Source: Candidatus Puniceispirillum marinum IMCC1322 (lineage in GTDB: Bacteria > Pseudomonadota > Alphaproteobacteria > Puniceispirillales > Puniceispirillaceae). Taken from it: 64,000 nt of DNA. The DNA lies in NCBI RefSeq assembly GCF_000024465.1, contig NC_014010.1:62001-126000 (forward strand), written 5' to 3'. Shown one piece after another: positions 36,931-45,112 of the stretch. A program made the position numbers and the translations under genes. How positions within the stretch are numbered: the first letter of the stretch is position 1; each line of letters begins with the position of its first letter. The notes under the pieces are model-generated. The model saw nothing but the letters and a program-made list of their open reading frames with translations. It searched no databases and had not been told where the DNA came from.

Positions 36931-37473
36931 TCAGGCAAATTTATCCAGATGATTGCCCAACTCTTCGAGATTCTGCGCGACCTCAAAATGGTCTATATGG
37001 TCATTATGCATGAAGTCATTGTCAATCACCGACTGGAACAGCGCAAGCAGGTGATCCCAATAGCCATTCTGGTTCAGTATGATGATTGGTTTGCTGTGTT
37101 GTTTTAACTGTCGCCAGGTAATGACTTCCATGGTTTCGTCCAATGTACCAAGGCCGCCCGGTAAAATGACAAAGGCCGATGAAATATCATACATCATGGC
37201 TTTGCGTTCATGCATTGAATCAACAAGATGCAGATCTTTGACATCAGGATGCCCGACTTCAATATCATTTAAAAAATGGGGAATAATACCTGTTACATGC
37301 CCATTGCCGGCAATGGTGCCATCGGCAACTGCGCCCATGAGCCCCATCTTGCCACCGCCATAAACAAGACCAAGGCCGCGTGAAGCCAGCATTCTGCCCG
37401 TTTCAGTCGCAACATCGCGATAAATTGGATTATTGCCGGTGGCGGCACCGGTAAAGACACATATTTTCTTCAT
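36931..37473 (-). CDS. LOG family protein (cytokinin riboside 5'-monophosphate phosphoribohydrolase-like)
   Basis: 180-residue LOG protein, a Rossmann-fold enzyme that cuts the N-glycosidic bond of AMP or N6-modified AMP. The motif PGGLGTLDE (about residues 105-113) with GGGKMGLMG near 40 is the family signature. Such genes are widespread in bacteria that make no cytokinin; AMP nucleosidase-like activity is plausible. Older annotation may call it a lysine decarboxylase, which is not supported. Confidence 0.9.
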   Translation of the reverse strand: MKKICVFTGAATGNNPIYRDVATETGRMLASRGLGLVYGGGKMGLMGAVADGTIAGNGHVTGIIPHFLNDIEVGHPDVKDLHLVDSMHERKAMMYDISSAFVILPGGLGTLDETMEVITWRQLKQHSKPIIILNQNGYWDHLLALFQSVIDNDFMHNDHIDHFEVAQNLEELGNHLDKFA

Positions 37474-37576
37474 GAAGATATCCTGTTGATCGATGGTAAC
37501 TACGGTATGTATTGAACCTACAGTAATTTAGGATTACGCTTAAACTGTTATTTATCACAAAGATGGAATTTAGACC

Positions 37577-38674
37577 GTGCGATTAAAGATTTTCTTATTA
37601 ATTTCGGTGGGTGCCATTCTGGCCGCCTTTGCGCTTGGTTGGGTATTCCTATCTGACGATAATATCACGGCGGTAGAGCCGCAAAGTGCGGAAGTTCTGG
37701 ACATACCCAAACCAGAAAAGACAGCCCCTGAACAAGACACGGCCGCACCATCACAAGAGACGACACCAACTAGCGATAGTGAAGATCAAAAGACCAACGA
37801 TTCAGCAAGCGTGACTGATGATAAAACCACGCTGGAAATAGATATAGCGCGGGTAAAGCCTGATGGCGCGGCTGTATTTGCTGGCAAGGCAGCGCCGAAT
37901 GCAAAAATCCGTGTGTTTGAACAAGATATTCTGCTGGGTGAGACGGTGGCTGATGAAAATGGCGAGTGGGTTGTCGTACTTGAGCGCCCGCTGGCACCGG
38001 GACAGCATCTGGTGATGATCGGCATGGAAACCGAAGATGGCCAGAGTGAGCTGGCGGATATAACGCTTGCCATTGAAATTGACGATTCTGAGTCTGTGCA
38101 GCCTTTGGTGGCATTATTGCCGCAAACCGAAACCGATATGCCGAAATTGTTACAGGCACCTGAGACTGAGGCAGAAACACAGGCTGAAGTTAGCAGCCCA
38201 GAAAATGATGCCGCCATGCCGCTTGTGGCGCCGCGTTCGATTGTATGGCTTGATCAGGAGCGCATCTCGATTGCAGGTATGTCACGCGGTGGCGTGCGTC
38301 TATTGGTTAGCCTTGAGGATCAGAAATTTGCCGATGTAGCTGTGTCTGATCAGGCGGGGCAGGACGATCATGAATGGCAGGTATCCGGCGCCGTTGATAT
38401 GACCAAAGCGGGCTTTGAGATGATGTTCAATCTGCTTGATGAAAACAGCCAATCTGTTGCTACCTACAGGTTACCCCTTGTCACCAGTGATCTTCAAAAA
38501 GGTCTGGATGGAAGCGATCTGGTTATTGTGCAAACGGGTGATGCCTTGTGGCGTATTGCCTATCGCCGATATGGCGAGGGTGTACGCTATGTCGATATAG
38601 TGCGCCAGAATGCGGCAGCAATTAATGACCCGGATCTCATTTTTCCTAATCAGGTGTTTGCAGTTCCCGAATAA
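37577..38674 (+). CDS. Membrane-anchored LysM protein
   Basis: 365 residues: an N-terminal signal anchor (residues 1-25), an acidic, Pro/Thr-rich linker, an Ig-like beta domain around residues 95-170 (GAAVFAGKAAPNAKIRVFEQD), a second beta-rich region (about 215-300), and a C-terminal LysM-like domain starting at VIVQTGDALWRIAYRRYGEG (about 314-363). LysM binds peptidoglycan, so it probably sits in the periplasm tethered to the inner membrane. It starts with GTG 37577 and has no clear ribosome-binding site. Its context (LOG, lipid genes) says little about its role. Confidence 0.82.
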   Translation: MRLKIFLLISVGAILAAFALGWVFLSDDNITAVEPQSAEVLDIPKPEKTAPEQDTAAPSQETTPTSDSEDQKTNDSASVTDDKTTLEIDIARVKPDGAAVFAGKAAPNAKIRVFEQDILLGETVADENGEWVVVLERPLAPGQHLVMIGMETEDGQSELADITLAIEIDDSESVQPLVALLPQTETDMPKLLQAPETEAETQAEVSSPENDAAMPLVAPRSIVWLDQERISIAGMSRGGVRLLVSLEDQKFADVAVSDQAGQDDHEWQVSGAVDMTKAGFEMMFNLLDENSQSVATYRLPLVTSDLQKGLDGSDLVIVQTGDALWRIAYRRYGEGVRYVDIVRQNAAAINDPDLIFPNQVFAVPE

Positions 38675-38725
38675 TCATATCTCGCATTTTGGGGTGTCTA
38701 AATCATATGATATGATGGCTGATAA

Positions 38726-39553
38726 ATGGATGCAGCTGATCTATGGCAAACAGGCAAGGTGATGATGGCTAACGACTCTGCAACTGGATTGATGGCATCA
38801 GGGCGAGGTATCTTTGGCCGTATTGCCGATGATGGATGGATGGTTGTGGCTGTGGCTGGTGGTGTGACCATCGTGCTGAGCCTGATTTATCTGCCGCTAG
38901 GTACCTTTGCGCTGGGCCTCACATTGTGGTTTGCCCATATCATGCGGATGCCCGAACGCCAGCGTCCAGATAATGACGCAGCCATTCTTGCCCCTGCTGA
39001 TGGCGTGATTGTCGATATTTCTGATGCGCGCTATCCGTCGCCATCTTTGCCGCAGGATGATTTATCGAATACGGCCGAAAAGGGGCTACGTGTGACAATA
39101 CGGACATCTCTGGCGGATATGCAGTGGCAATGTAACCCTGTCAGTGGCCGTGTGCTGGATAATCTGCTGATCCCCGGGCAAAGAAAACATCTTGGTGGTA
39201 CCGATTGTTTTGCTTATAAGCCTGCCTTTGACAAGGATGTGCTGGCGGCAATCAGAGCTGGCAATGAACGTCGTGAAGTTCGGTTTTTATCAGATAACAA
39301 CAGGCATGTTACGCTTGTGCAATTGGCCACAGCCAGCGCACGCAAGCTTGTATGTCGCCTACCAGAAGGCAAGCATATCAAAGCAGGTGACAGTTTTGGC
39401 ATGTCACATCTGGCAGGTTTGATTGATCTGTTTGTGCCGTCGGATCATGATGCGGCTATCGCCATCGGGCAACATTGTGTGGCTGGCGAGACGATCCTGG
39501 CGCTGCCTGCAACAAAGGCGCAGACAAAATCTGTTTCAATAACTGATGTTTGA
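38726..39553 (+). CDS. Phosphatidylserine decarboxylase-like protein, catalytic residues lost
   Basis: 275 residues aligned by eye to phosphatidylserine decarboxylase: a hydrophobic hairpin near 40-72, PADG at about 90 (the aspartate position), PVSGRV near 140, and the C-terminal barrel. The proenzyme self-cleavage site of real Psd (Gly-Ser in F-G-S-R-x-D) here reads LAGLID (about residues 228-234), so the serine that becomes the pyruvoyl group is absent. The NVHVNR-type histidine block reads ADMQWQCN, so the His is absent too. It overlaps the following CDP-alcohol phosphatidyltransferase by 8 bp. Probably a non-catalytic or re-purposed homologue. Confidence 0.7.
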   Translation: MDAADLWQTGKVMMANDSATGLMASGRGIFGRIADDGWMVVAVAGGVTIVLSLIYLPLGTFALGLTLWFAHIMRMPERQRPDNDAAILAPADGVIVDISDARYPSPSLPQDDLSNTAEKGLRVTIRTSLADMQWQCNPVSGRVLDNLLIPGQRKHLGGTDCFAYKPAFDKDVLAAIRAGNERREVRFLSDNNRHVTLVQLATASARKLVCRLPEGKHIKAGDSFGMSHLAGLIDLFVPSDHDAAIAIGQHCVAGETILALPATKAQTKSVSITDV

Positions 39554-40154
39554 CGCGAAGCTTCGTCCGGTTGTTGACACCATGCTCAAGCCGACTGGCC
39601 AGCACCTTGCCAGATGGGGCGTCACCGCAAATCAGGTGACTGTTTTTGGTGGCTTCATGGGTCTGGCGGCGGCAGTCAGCATTGCATTCGATGCCTTGCT
39701 GATCGGGTTGGGCTTTATTCTGGTCAACCGACTTGCTGACGGTCTTGATGGGGCTGTGGCGCGGGCGTCGGGTGCCAGTGATTTTGGCGGCTATCTGGAT
39801 ATTGTTTTTGATTTTATTTTCTATAGTTCGATTCCGTTTGCTTTTGCGCTGAACGATCCGGCGAACGGCCTGGCTGCATGTTTCCTGATTTTTAGCTTTA
39901 TTGGTACGGCGACCAGCTTTTTGGCTTTTGCTATCATTGCTGCCAAGCGCGGCATAGTGACGGAGTCTCGTGGCAAAAAACAATTCTATTATCTTGGTGG
40001 CTTGACCGAAGGTGCCGAGACCATCATTCTCTTATGTCTGATGACACTAATGCCATCATATTTCACGATGTTGGCAGTGGGTTTTGGTGTCTTATGCTGG
40101 ATCACAACTGCGATACGTATTGGCGATGCGTTCCGGATGTTTTCATCTGATTAG
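39546..40154 (+). CDS. CDP-alcohol phosphatidyltransferase family protein
   Basis: 202-residue integral membrane enzyme, about five to six membrane segments. The CDP-binding motif DG-x2-AR-x7-G-x3-D-x3-D spans roughly residues 66-87 (DGAVARASG then GGYLDIVFD), so all acidic positions are present. It joins an alcohol head group to CDP-diacylglycerol (PssA, PgsA or Pcs type), but I cannot name the alcohol; the preceding Psd-like gene overlaps it by 8 bp, which recalls the pssA-psd pair, though that partner looks inactive. Confidence 0.82.
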   Translation: MFDAKLRPVVDTMLKPTGQHLARWGVTANQVTVFGGFMGLAAAVSIAFDALLIGLGFILVNRLADGLDGAVARASGASDFGGYLDIVFDFIFYSSIPFAFALNDPANGLAACFLIFSFIGTATSFLAFAIIAAKRGIVTESRGKKQFYYLGGLTEGAETIILLCLMTLMPSYFTMLAVGFGVLCWITTAIRIGDAFRMFSSD

Positions 40155-40183
40155 GCGCGAAGATAGATAACAGGCGGTAGGTG

Positions 40184-42496
40184 ATGAAATTTGAAATAGG
40201 TCAAGGGCTGACGCGCATAGAAGATCACCGGCTTGTAACTGGTGCTGGGGTCTATACCGATGATGTCAAGGCTGGCGAAGGGTTGCGCGTGGGCTTTCTG
40301 CGCGCGCCGTTTGCCCATGCAAAATTACTATCGCTTGATGTCAGTGCCGCAGCAGACGCCCCCGGGGTAGTGCTGGTGGCCACACAGGCGGACCTTGATG
40401 CCGATAACATTGGTGAAATTGCTTGTAAGAATGTCGTTGTTAATAGTGATAACAATCCGATGCCTATGGTTACCAAGCCCCCAATGGTTCGGGATATTAA
40501 CCGCTATGCTGGTGATATTGTGGCAATGGTTGTGGCGGATAGCCAGATGCATGCCGATAATGCACTTGATCTGATCGAGGTTGATTTCGACCCGCTGGAC
40601 GCTGTTACCGATGTCTATGCTGCGGTGGCCGAAGGCGCGCCCCAATTATATTCAGAATATCCGTCAAATATCGCCTTTGACTGGCAGAAAGGTGATCCGG
40701 CCGCCACAAAGGATAGTTTTGCCACCGCCAAGCAGGATGGGCACAAAATTGTCGAGGTGGATGTCATCAATGGCCGGGTTATTGTCAATTCGGTTGAGAC
40801 ACGGCCCATTATCGCGGCACCTGGTGATGATCCCGATACGCTTTTGATATGGTGTGGGACGCAAGGTGCGCGGTCTATTTCGACGCAGATTGCCGATGCA
40901 CTGAACATGCCCCATGATGCGGTTCGTGTTCTGACACATGATGTTGGCGGCAGTTTTGGTTTCAAGATTTTTCTGCATCCAGAACAGGTGCTGGTCAGTT
41001 GGGCGGCGCGCACGCTTGGTAGTTTGGTGCGCTGGCAACAGCCACGTTCTGATGGATTTCTCTCGGATATACAAGGTCGGGATACGCGAACCAAAGCGCG
41101 TGCGGTGATTGATGATAGTGGGCGTATTCTGGCCTATGAAGCCGATGTGCATGCCAATATGGGTGCGTGGTTATCTAATTTTTCAACGGCTATTCCGACA
41201 ATTTCAGCCAATTCAGCCTTGACAGGTACCTATGATATTCCGGTGGCAAGCTTGCGCGTGCGCGGGGTTGTGACAAATACCCCCGCTATTGATGCCTATC
41301 GTGGTGCAGGACGCCCAGAGCTGATTTACGCATTGGAACGGTTGCTAGATCAGATCGCGTTTGAAACCGGTATCAGCCGCGTTGATGTAAGGCGGCGTAA
41401 TCTTATCAAGGCAGATCAGATGCCCTATCCCATGGCGGTTGGCATCACCATTGATAGTGGAGATATGCCAGCCTTGTTTGAAACCGCATTGCAGCGTGCC
41501 GACTGGGACGGGTTCGCCGCCCGACGTGAGGCTGCGCATGTCAAGGGGCTGTATCGCGGTATCGGTCTTGGTATGTATCTTGAGAAAAGCGGTGATGGCA
41601 GTGATGGCGGTGTGCATATCAGCTTTGCGGCCAATGGGTATATGACGGTGTTGGCATCACAACAATGTAACGGTCAGGGGCACCGGATGACGCTGACCCA
41701 AATTCTGTCTGACAAGCTGGGCTATGATGCTGATAAAATCACTGTCCAGCAAGGTGACTCGGCGACCATGCCCGAAGGCACAACAGGCGGGGCAAGGATG
41801 ACAGCATTGATTGGTTCGGCTGCTGCCAAAGCGTCAGCCAGCATTATCGAAATGGCGCGCCCACAGGCGGCGCAAAAGCTGGATTGTGCTCTGGATGATC
41901 TGGCTTTTGACGATGGCATCTTTGCCGATAAAGCCAGTAACCGGTCAATCACGCTTGCGGATCTGGTCATCGCGCTTGCCGATGAAAAAACCCCGCATAT
42001 GTTTGATATTCGCCAGCCTTATGCCAGTGATGGCCCCAGCTATCCTTATGGTTGTCATATTGCCGAGGTCGAGATTGATCCGGCAACCTGTAAAGTGAAG
42101 CTTGACCGTTTTACCTGTGTCAATGATTTTGGCGTCGTTATCAATCCGGTCATGCTGGAAGGTCAGATACAAGGCGGCATCGTTCAGGGCATAGGGCAGG
42201 CACTTTATGAGCATGTTGTCTATGACGATCAGGGACAGCTTCTGGCTGGATCATTGATGGATTATACATTGCCGCGTGCTGATCATATTCCGATGCTGGA
42301 TATCACTATGCGCAATACGCCGTGTCAGAATAACGCTCTTGGGGTAAAGGGAGCTGGGCAAGCTGGCGCAATCGGGGCACCACATGCGGTCATTTCGGCA
42401 GTTTGCAATGCGCTGTCGATCCCCCATATAGATATGCCCGCTACACCGTCATCAATCTGGCAGGTGATGCAGACGCGAAATATTACCGCCGCATAA
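40184..42496 (+). CDS. CoxL form-II-like molybdenum hydroxylase large subunit
   Basis: 770-residue molybdopterin-binding subunit of the xanthine dehydrogenase/aerobic CO dehydrogenase family. RIEDHRLVTGAGVYTDD at the N-terminus, GGSFGFK near 265 and the active-site motif AYRGAGR near 372 place it with form II (BMS/OMP-type) rather than form I CO dehydrogenase (AYxCSFR). Near residue 723 the usual catalytic Glu (VKGxGE) is Gln here (VKGAGQAGAIG). No medium FAD subunit or small [2Fe-2S] subunit adjoins it, so its partners must be elsewhere. The start is ATG 40184 after GGTAG. Substrate unknown. Confidence 0.85.
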   Translation: MKFEIGQGLTRIEDHRLVTGAGVYTDDVKAGEGLRVGFLRAPFAHAKLLSLDVSAAADAPGVVLVATQADLDADNIGEIACKNVVVNSDNNPMPMVTKPPMVRDINRYAGDIVAMVVADSQMHADNALDLIEVDFDPLDAVTDVYAAVAEGAPQLYSEYPSNIAFDWQKGDPAATKDSFATAKQDGHKIVEVDVINGRVIVNSVETRPIIAAPGDDPDTLLIWCGTQGARSISTQIADALNMPHDAVRVLTHDVGGSFGFKIFLHPEQVLVSWAARTLGSLVRWQQPRSDGFLSDIQGRDTRTKARAVIDDSGRILAYEADVHANMGAWLSNFSTAIPTISANSALTGTYDIPVASLRVRGVVTNTPAIDAYRGAGRPELIYALERLLDQIAFETGISRVDVRRRNLIKADQMPYPMAVGITIDSGDMPALFETALQRADWDGFAARREAAHVKGLYRGIGLGMYLEKSGDGSDGGVHISFAANGYMTVLASQQCNGQGHRMTLTQILSDKLGYDADKITVQQGDSATMPEGTTGGARMTALIGSAAAKASASIIEMARPQAAQKLDCALDDLAFDDGIFADKASNRSITLADLVIALADEKTPHMFDIRQPYASDGPSYPYGCHIAEVEIDPATCKVKLDRFTCVNDFGVVINPVMLEGQIQGGIVQGIGQALYEHVVYDDQGQLLAGSLMDYTLPRADHIPMLDITMRNTPCQNNALGVKGAGQAGAIGAPHAVISAVCNALSIPHIDMPATPSSIWQVMQTRNITAA

Positions 42497-42524
42497 TATG
42501 GTACTTAGTTAAATTGGAGAAATT

Positions 42525-42935
42525 ATGTCTGACAAAATCATCAAAACCGATGCCGAATGGCGCGATATGCTGACCGATGAGCAATATCACATCACCCGCG
42601 AACATGGCACCGAGCGCGCCTTTACCGGGGCGCTATGCGATAATCATGCAGATGGCACTTATCAGTGTATTTGCTGTGGGGCGGATCTGTTTGATAGCGA
42701 TACGAAATTCGAATCAGGCAGTGGCTGGCCCAGCTTTTACCAGCCTGCCGAAAATGGTGCGGTTGGTGAGACCGAGGATCGTAGTTTATTCATGCGACGT
42801 ACCGAAGTGCATTGTAACCGCTGTGATGCGCATCTAGGCCATGTGTTTCCCGATGGGCCACAACCAACAGGCTTGCGCTATTGTATCAATTCGGCATCGC
42901 TGGATTTTGTCGATAAAGACGCAGAGAGTGAATAA
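42525..42935 (+). CDS. msrB: Peptide-methionine (R)-S-oxide reductase
   Basis: 136-residue MsrB, repairing methionine-R-sulfoxide. Two zinc-binding CxxC motifs (CICC about residue 43, CNRC about 92), GSGWPSF near 65 and the catalytic cysteine in RYCINSASL near 122 are all present. 28 bp separate it from the CoxL-like gene upstream, so it may share that transcript, with a GGAG site before its ATG. Confidence 0.95.
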   Translation: MSDKIIKTDAEWRDMLTDEQYHITREHGTERAFTGALCDNHADGTYQCICCGADLFDSDTKFESGSGWPSFYQPAENGAVGETEDRSLFMRRTEVHCNRCDAHLGHVFPDGPQPTGLRYCINSASLDFVDKDAESE

Positions 42936-42958
42936 GCTACTATGGGGCTGGAAAAGCG

Positions 42959-43059
42959 AACTCGCACCAGCGTAACGTTGTTACGCTTTCGCCGGGGGAG
43001 AAACGGCGGTGCGAGTTGCATTGTCTTTAGCCCTATCGGAGGGGAACGCGGCTAAAGAC
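42959..43059 (+). ncRNA. Strongly structured intergenic segment, candidate RNA or terminator
   Basis: Between the msrB stop and the convergent EF-hand gene lie two successive structures. An outer 10-bp stem (AACTCGCACC at 42959-42968, GGTGCGAGTT at 43008-43017) encloses two hairpins: GCGTAAC-gtt-GTTACGC at 42970-42986 and CGCCG/CGGCG at 42990-43008 (overlapping one base with the outer stem). A second hairpin has 10-bp perfect arms (GTCTTTAGCC at 43023-43032, GGCTAAAGAC at 43050-43059) and a 17-nt loop with CGGAGGGGA. There are no U-runs. I do not recognise an Rfam family; a REP-like element is another reading. Confidence 0.45.
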
Positions 43060-43106
43060 CTCATTGATGTGCGTTCACTGGCATAGGCTGTTAGTTATAT
43101 TGATGG

Positions 43107-43505
43107 CTAGCTTTCGGACATGCCTTGGCCATGTGAACGATCGCGCTTATGCTTGTCATGATGTTTATAATGATGTCGCCGTGGCAATTCGTCTGGTTGC
43201 AACAACCCATCAGCATTCACGTCCAGCTTTTCAAACATAGTTACCATTTTGGCGTTATATTCTGCCGGTGCAATCATGCCGTCCTTGTTGGTGTCAAGCA
43301 TATCGAACCGGCTTTGCTGTCGCGCTAGCATCTCATCGCGGCTGATCATGCCATCATTATTCACATCGATTTTTTTGGCAGAAAACATGCTGTGATGGCG
43401 ATCTTTGCCAAATCCACGGTCTTTTGCCATTGCGAGGCCAGCAACTAGGCCGCCTGAAACAAGCAAGCCAACGCCAAGAATAATAGGGAGCTTTAGATTT
43501 TTCAT
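43107..43505 (-). CDS. Secreted three-EF-hand calcium-binding protein
   Basis: 132 residues. Residues 1-28 look like a signal peptide (MKNLKLPIILGVGLLVSGGLVAGLAMA). Three EF-hand loops follow: DVNNDGMISRDE (about 47-58), DTNKDGMIAPAE (about 72-83), DVNADGLLQPDE (about 98-109), all with Asp/Glu at coordinating positions. The tail is His/Lys rich (HHYKHHDKHKRDRSHG). Probably a periplasmic Ca2+-binding protein, related in layout to the EF-hand proteins of other alphaproteobacteria. The start is ATG 43505; a 5-codon extension is possible. Confidence 0.85.
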   Translation of the reverse strand: MKNLKLPIILGVGLLVSGGLVAGLAMAKDRGFGKDRHHSMFSAKKIDVNNDGMISRDEMLARQQSRFDMLDTNKDGMIAPAEYNAKMVTMFEKLDVNADGLLQPDELPRRHHYKHHDKHKRDRSHGQGMSES

Positions 43506-43750
43506 AATATGTCCAGTCAATATCGTTCAATCAGTTAGGTGTCATCGGGTCAGCCCGTAAGTGGGTGATGACAGGCCAACACCGGTGACACATCAATGTT
43601 TAGGCAGTAATAGCGGCGCAAAAAGGGCGCGGCTGTGACAATTTCTCGTAAATCTTGTGGCGAATTTATGTGCGTTCATAAATTTATCTGAGTGGATAAA
43701 GCGCACGTGCTTGGGTATGATGACGGGTTTTCTACAATCGGATTAATGTC

Positions 43751-44590
43751 ATGACTGAACAAACACCTGCCGTACCGCTTATCACAGGCACAACAAAGCT
43801 CTTTGGCGTGATTGCGCATCCATCAGCGCATGTACGCGCGCCAATGGTATTTAATGAGCGTTTTGTTGCCGAGCAACGCGATCATCTGATGATCCCGATT
43901 GATGCAACGCCAGCGTCGCTGGTCACCGTCATGGATGGATTGCGGGCGATGGAAAATTTTGGCGGTCTTACCATCACCATTCCTCATAAGGTGCCGATTG
44001 CGCAGATGTGCGACGAGCTGGGCGAAGCTGCACGTGTTTGTGGCGCGGTAAATGCCGTGCGCTTTGGTGAAGATGGTCGCCTCTATGGTGATATTTTTGA
44101 TGGTGCCGGTTTTGTGGCCGGACTGGCGCTAAAGGGACATGACATTGCAGGCAAGCGTGTTTTGATGATGGGGGCAGGCGGTGCCGCACGGGCAATCGCG
44201 GTGGCTTTATGCCAAGCAGATGTGGGTGAGATTGCAATTGCCAACCGTACGCGTGACAAGGCCCAAAATCTGGTTGATGCGATGGTACAGGGGGCAGGCT
44301 ATACACAGGCGCATGTTCTGGACAATATGGCCGAAGCGGCTCTGGAAGCTGCGCGTGATGTTGATGTCATAATAAATACAACGTCGCTTGGTCTGCATGC
44401 AGGTGATGCTTTGCCTGTAGCGCTGGGTACTGTTCGCCCTGATACCCTGATTGCCGATATCATAATGGTGCCAGAACGAACCGAATGGCTGGCTCTGGCC
44501 GAAGATAAAGGTCTGCCTACGCATTATGGGCGTCATATGCTTGATTGTCAGCTTGAGCTGATTGGGCGGTTTATCGGGGCTCTGGATTAA
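43751..44590 (+). CDS. Shikimate dehydrogenase-like protein
   Basis: 279-residue AroE-fold NAD(P)-dependent enzyme. The catalytic lysine is in TIPHK (about residue 79) and the nucleotide loop is GAGGAARAI (about 142-150). The substrate-binding N-terminus reads AHPSAHVRAP where AroE has a Ser-x-Ser-Pro stretch, and the N-T-D-G motif reads FDGAGF (Asp retained, Asn/Thr lost). It therefore looks like a shikimate/quinate-dehydrogenase paralogue rather than the AroE of aromatic synthesis. Single gene with no pathway neighbours. Confidence 0.72.
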   Translation: MTEQTPAVPLITGTTKLFGVIAHPSAHVRAPMVFNERFVAEQRDHLMIPIDATPASLVTVMDGLRAMENFGGLTITIPHKVPIAQMCDELGEAARVCGAVNAVRFGEDGRLYGDIFDGAGFVAGLALKGHDIAGKRVLMMGAGGAARAIAVALCQADVGEIAIANRTRDKAQNLVDAMVQGAGYTQAHVLDNMAEAALEAARDVDVIINTTSLGLHAGDALPVALGTVRPDTLIADIIMVPERTEWLALAEDKGLPTHYGRHMLDCQLELIGRFIGALD

Positions 44591-44705
44591 ATCAGCAAGT
44601 TTCCTATATATAGGGTTAATAGGAAATTGAATTAGTTGGTCGGTGCCGTTATAACGGCAGTCTTGATGGTAATGGCGCGGCCATACCTAGATTAAGAGGA
44701 TGATT

Positions 44706-45110
44706 ATGTCAGATACGGCAAATGTTTGGACTGATGAGCGCTTGGAAAAGTTGAAGGTCCTGTGGAGTGAAGGCTTGTCTATTTCGCAAATTGGTGAGGC
44801 GCTGGGTGTATCGCGCAATTCGATTGCTGGCAAGGCGCATCGCATGGGATTGCCAAAGCGGCCATCACCAATTGCCAAAACCAAATCATCAACAGTCAAG
44901 CCTGTGGCGGCAGTACCAGAGCCAGATCGCGAAATGCCACTTCGGCTGGAATTACGCAAACTTGAATGGTCACGTAGCAAATGTTGCTGGCCAACAGGTG
45001 ACCCAAAGTTTAACGGCTTCACATTTTGTGGTGATGCCATTGTGCCGGGAAAACCTTATTGTCTGACCCATTGTCAGGAAGCCTATACAACTTCGCGTGA
45101 CTCCAGCTAA
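44706..45110 (+). CDS. gcrA: GcrA-type cell cycle regulator
   Basis: 134-residue GcrA. The N-terminal sigma-70-interacting/DNA-binding helix (VWTDERLEKLKVLWSEGLSI) and the VSRNSIAGKAHRMGLPKRP block are hallmarks, and the C-terminal Cys-rich part (CCWPTGDP, FCGDAIVPGKPYC) matches. In Caulobacter GcrA promotes transcription from CcrM-methylated GANTC promoters and works opposite to CtrA. The start is ATG 44706, six bases after AGAGG; an ATG at 44700 lies too close to that site. Four bases separate it from the next gene. Confidence 0.92.
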   Translation: MSDTANVWTDERLEKLKVLWSEGLSISQIGEALGVSRNSIAGKAHRMGLPKRPSPIAKTKSSTVKPVAAVPEPDREMPLRLELRKLEWSRSKCCWPTGDPKFNGFTFCGDAIVPGKPYCLTHCQEAYTTSRDSS

Positions 45111-45112
45111 TC

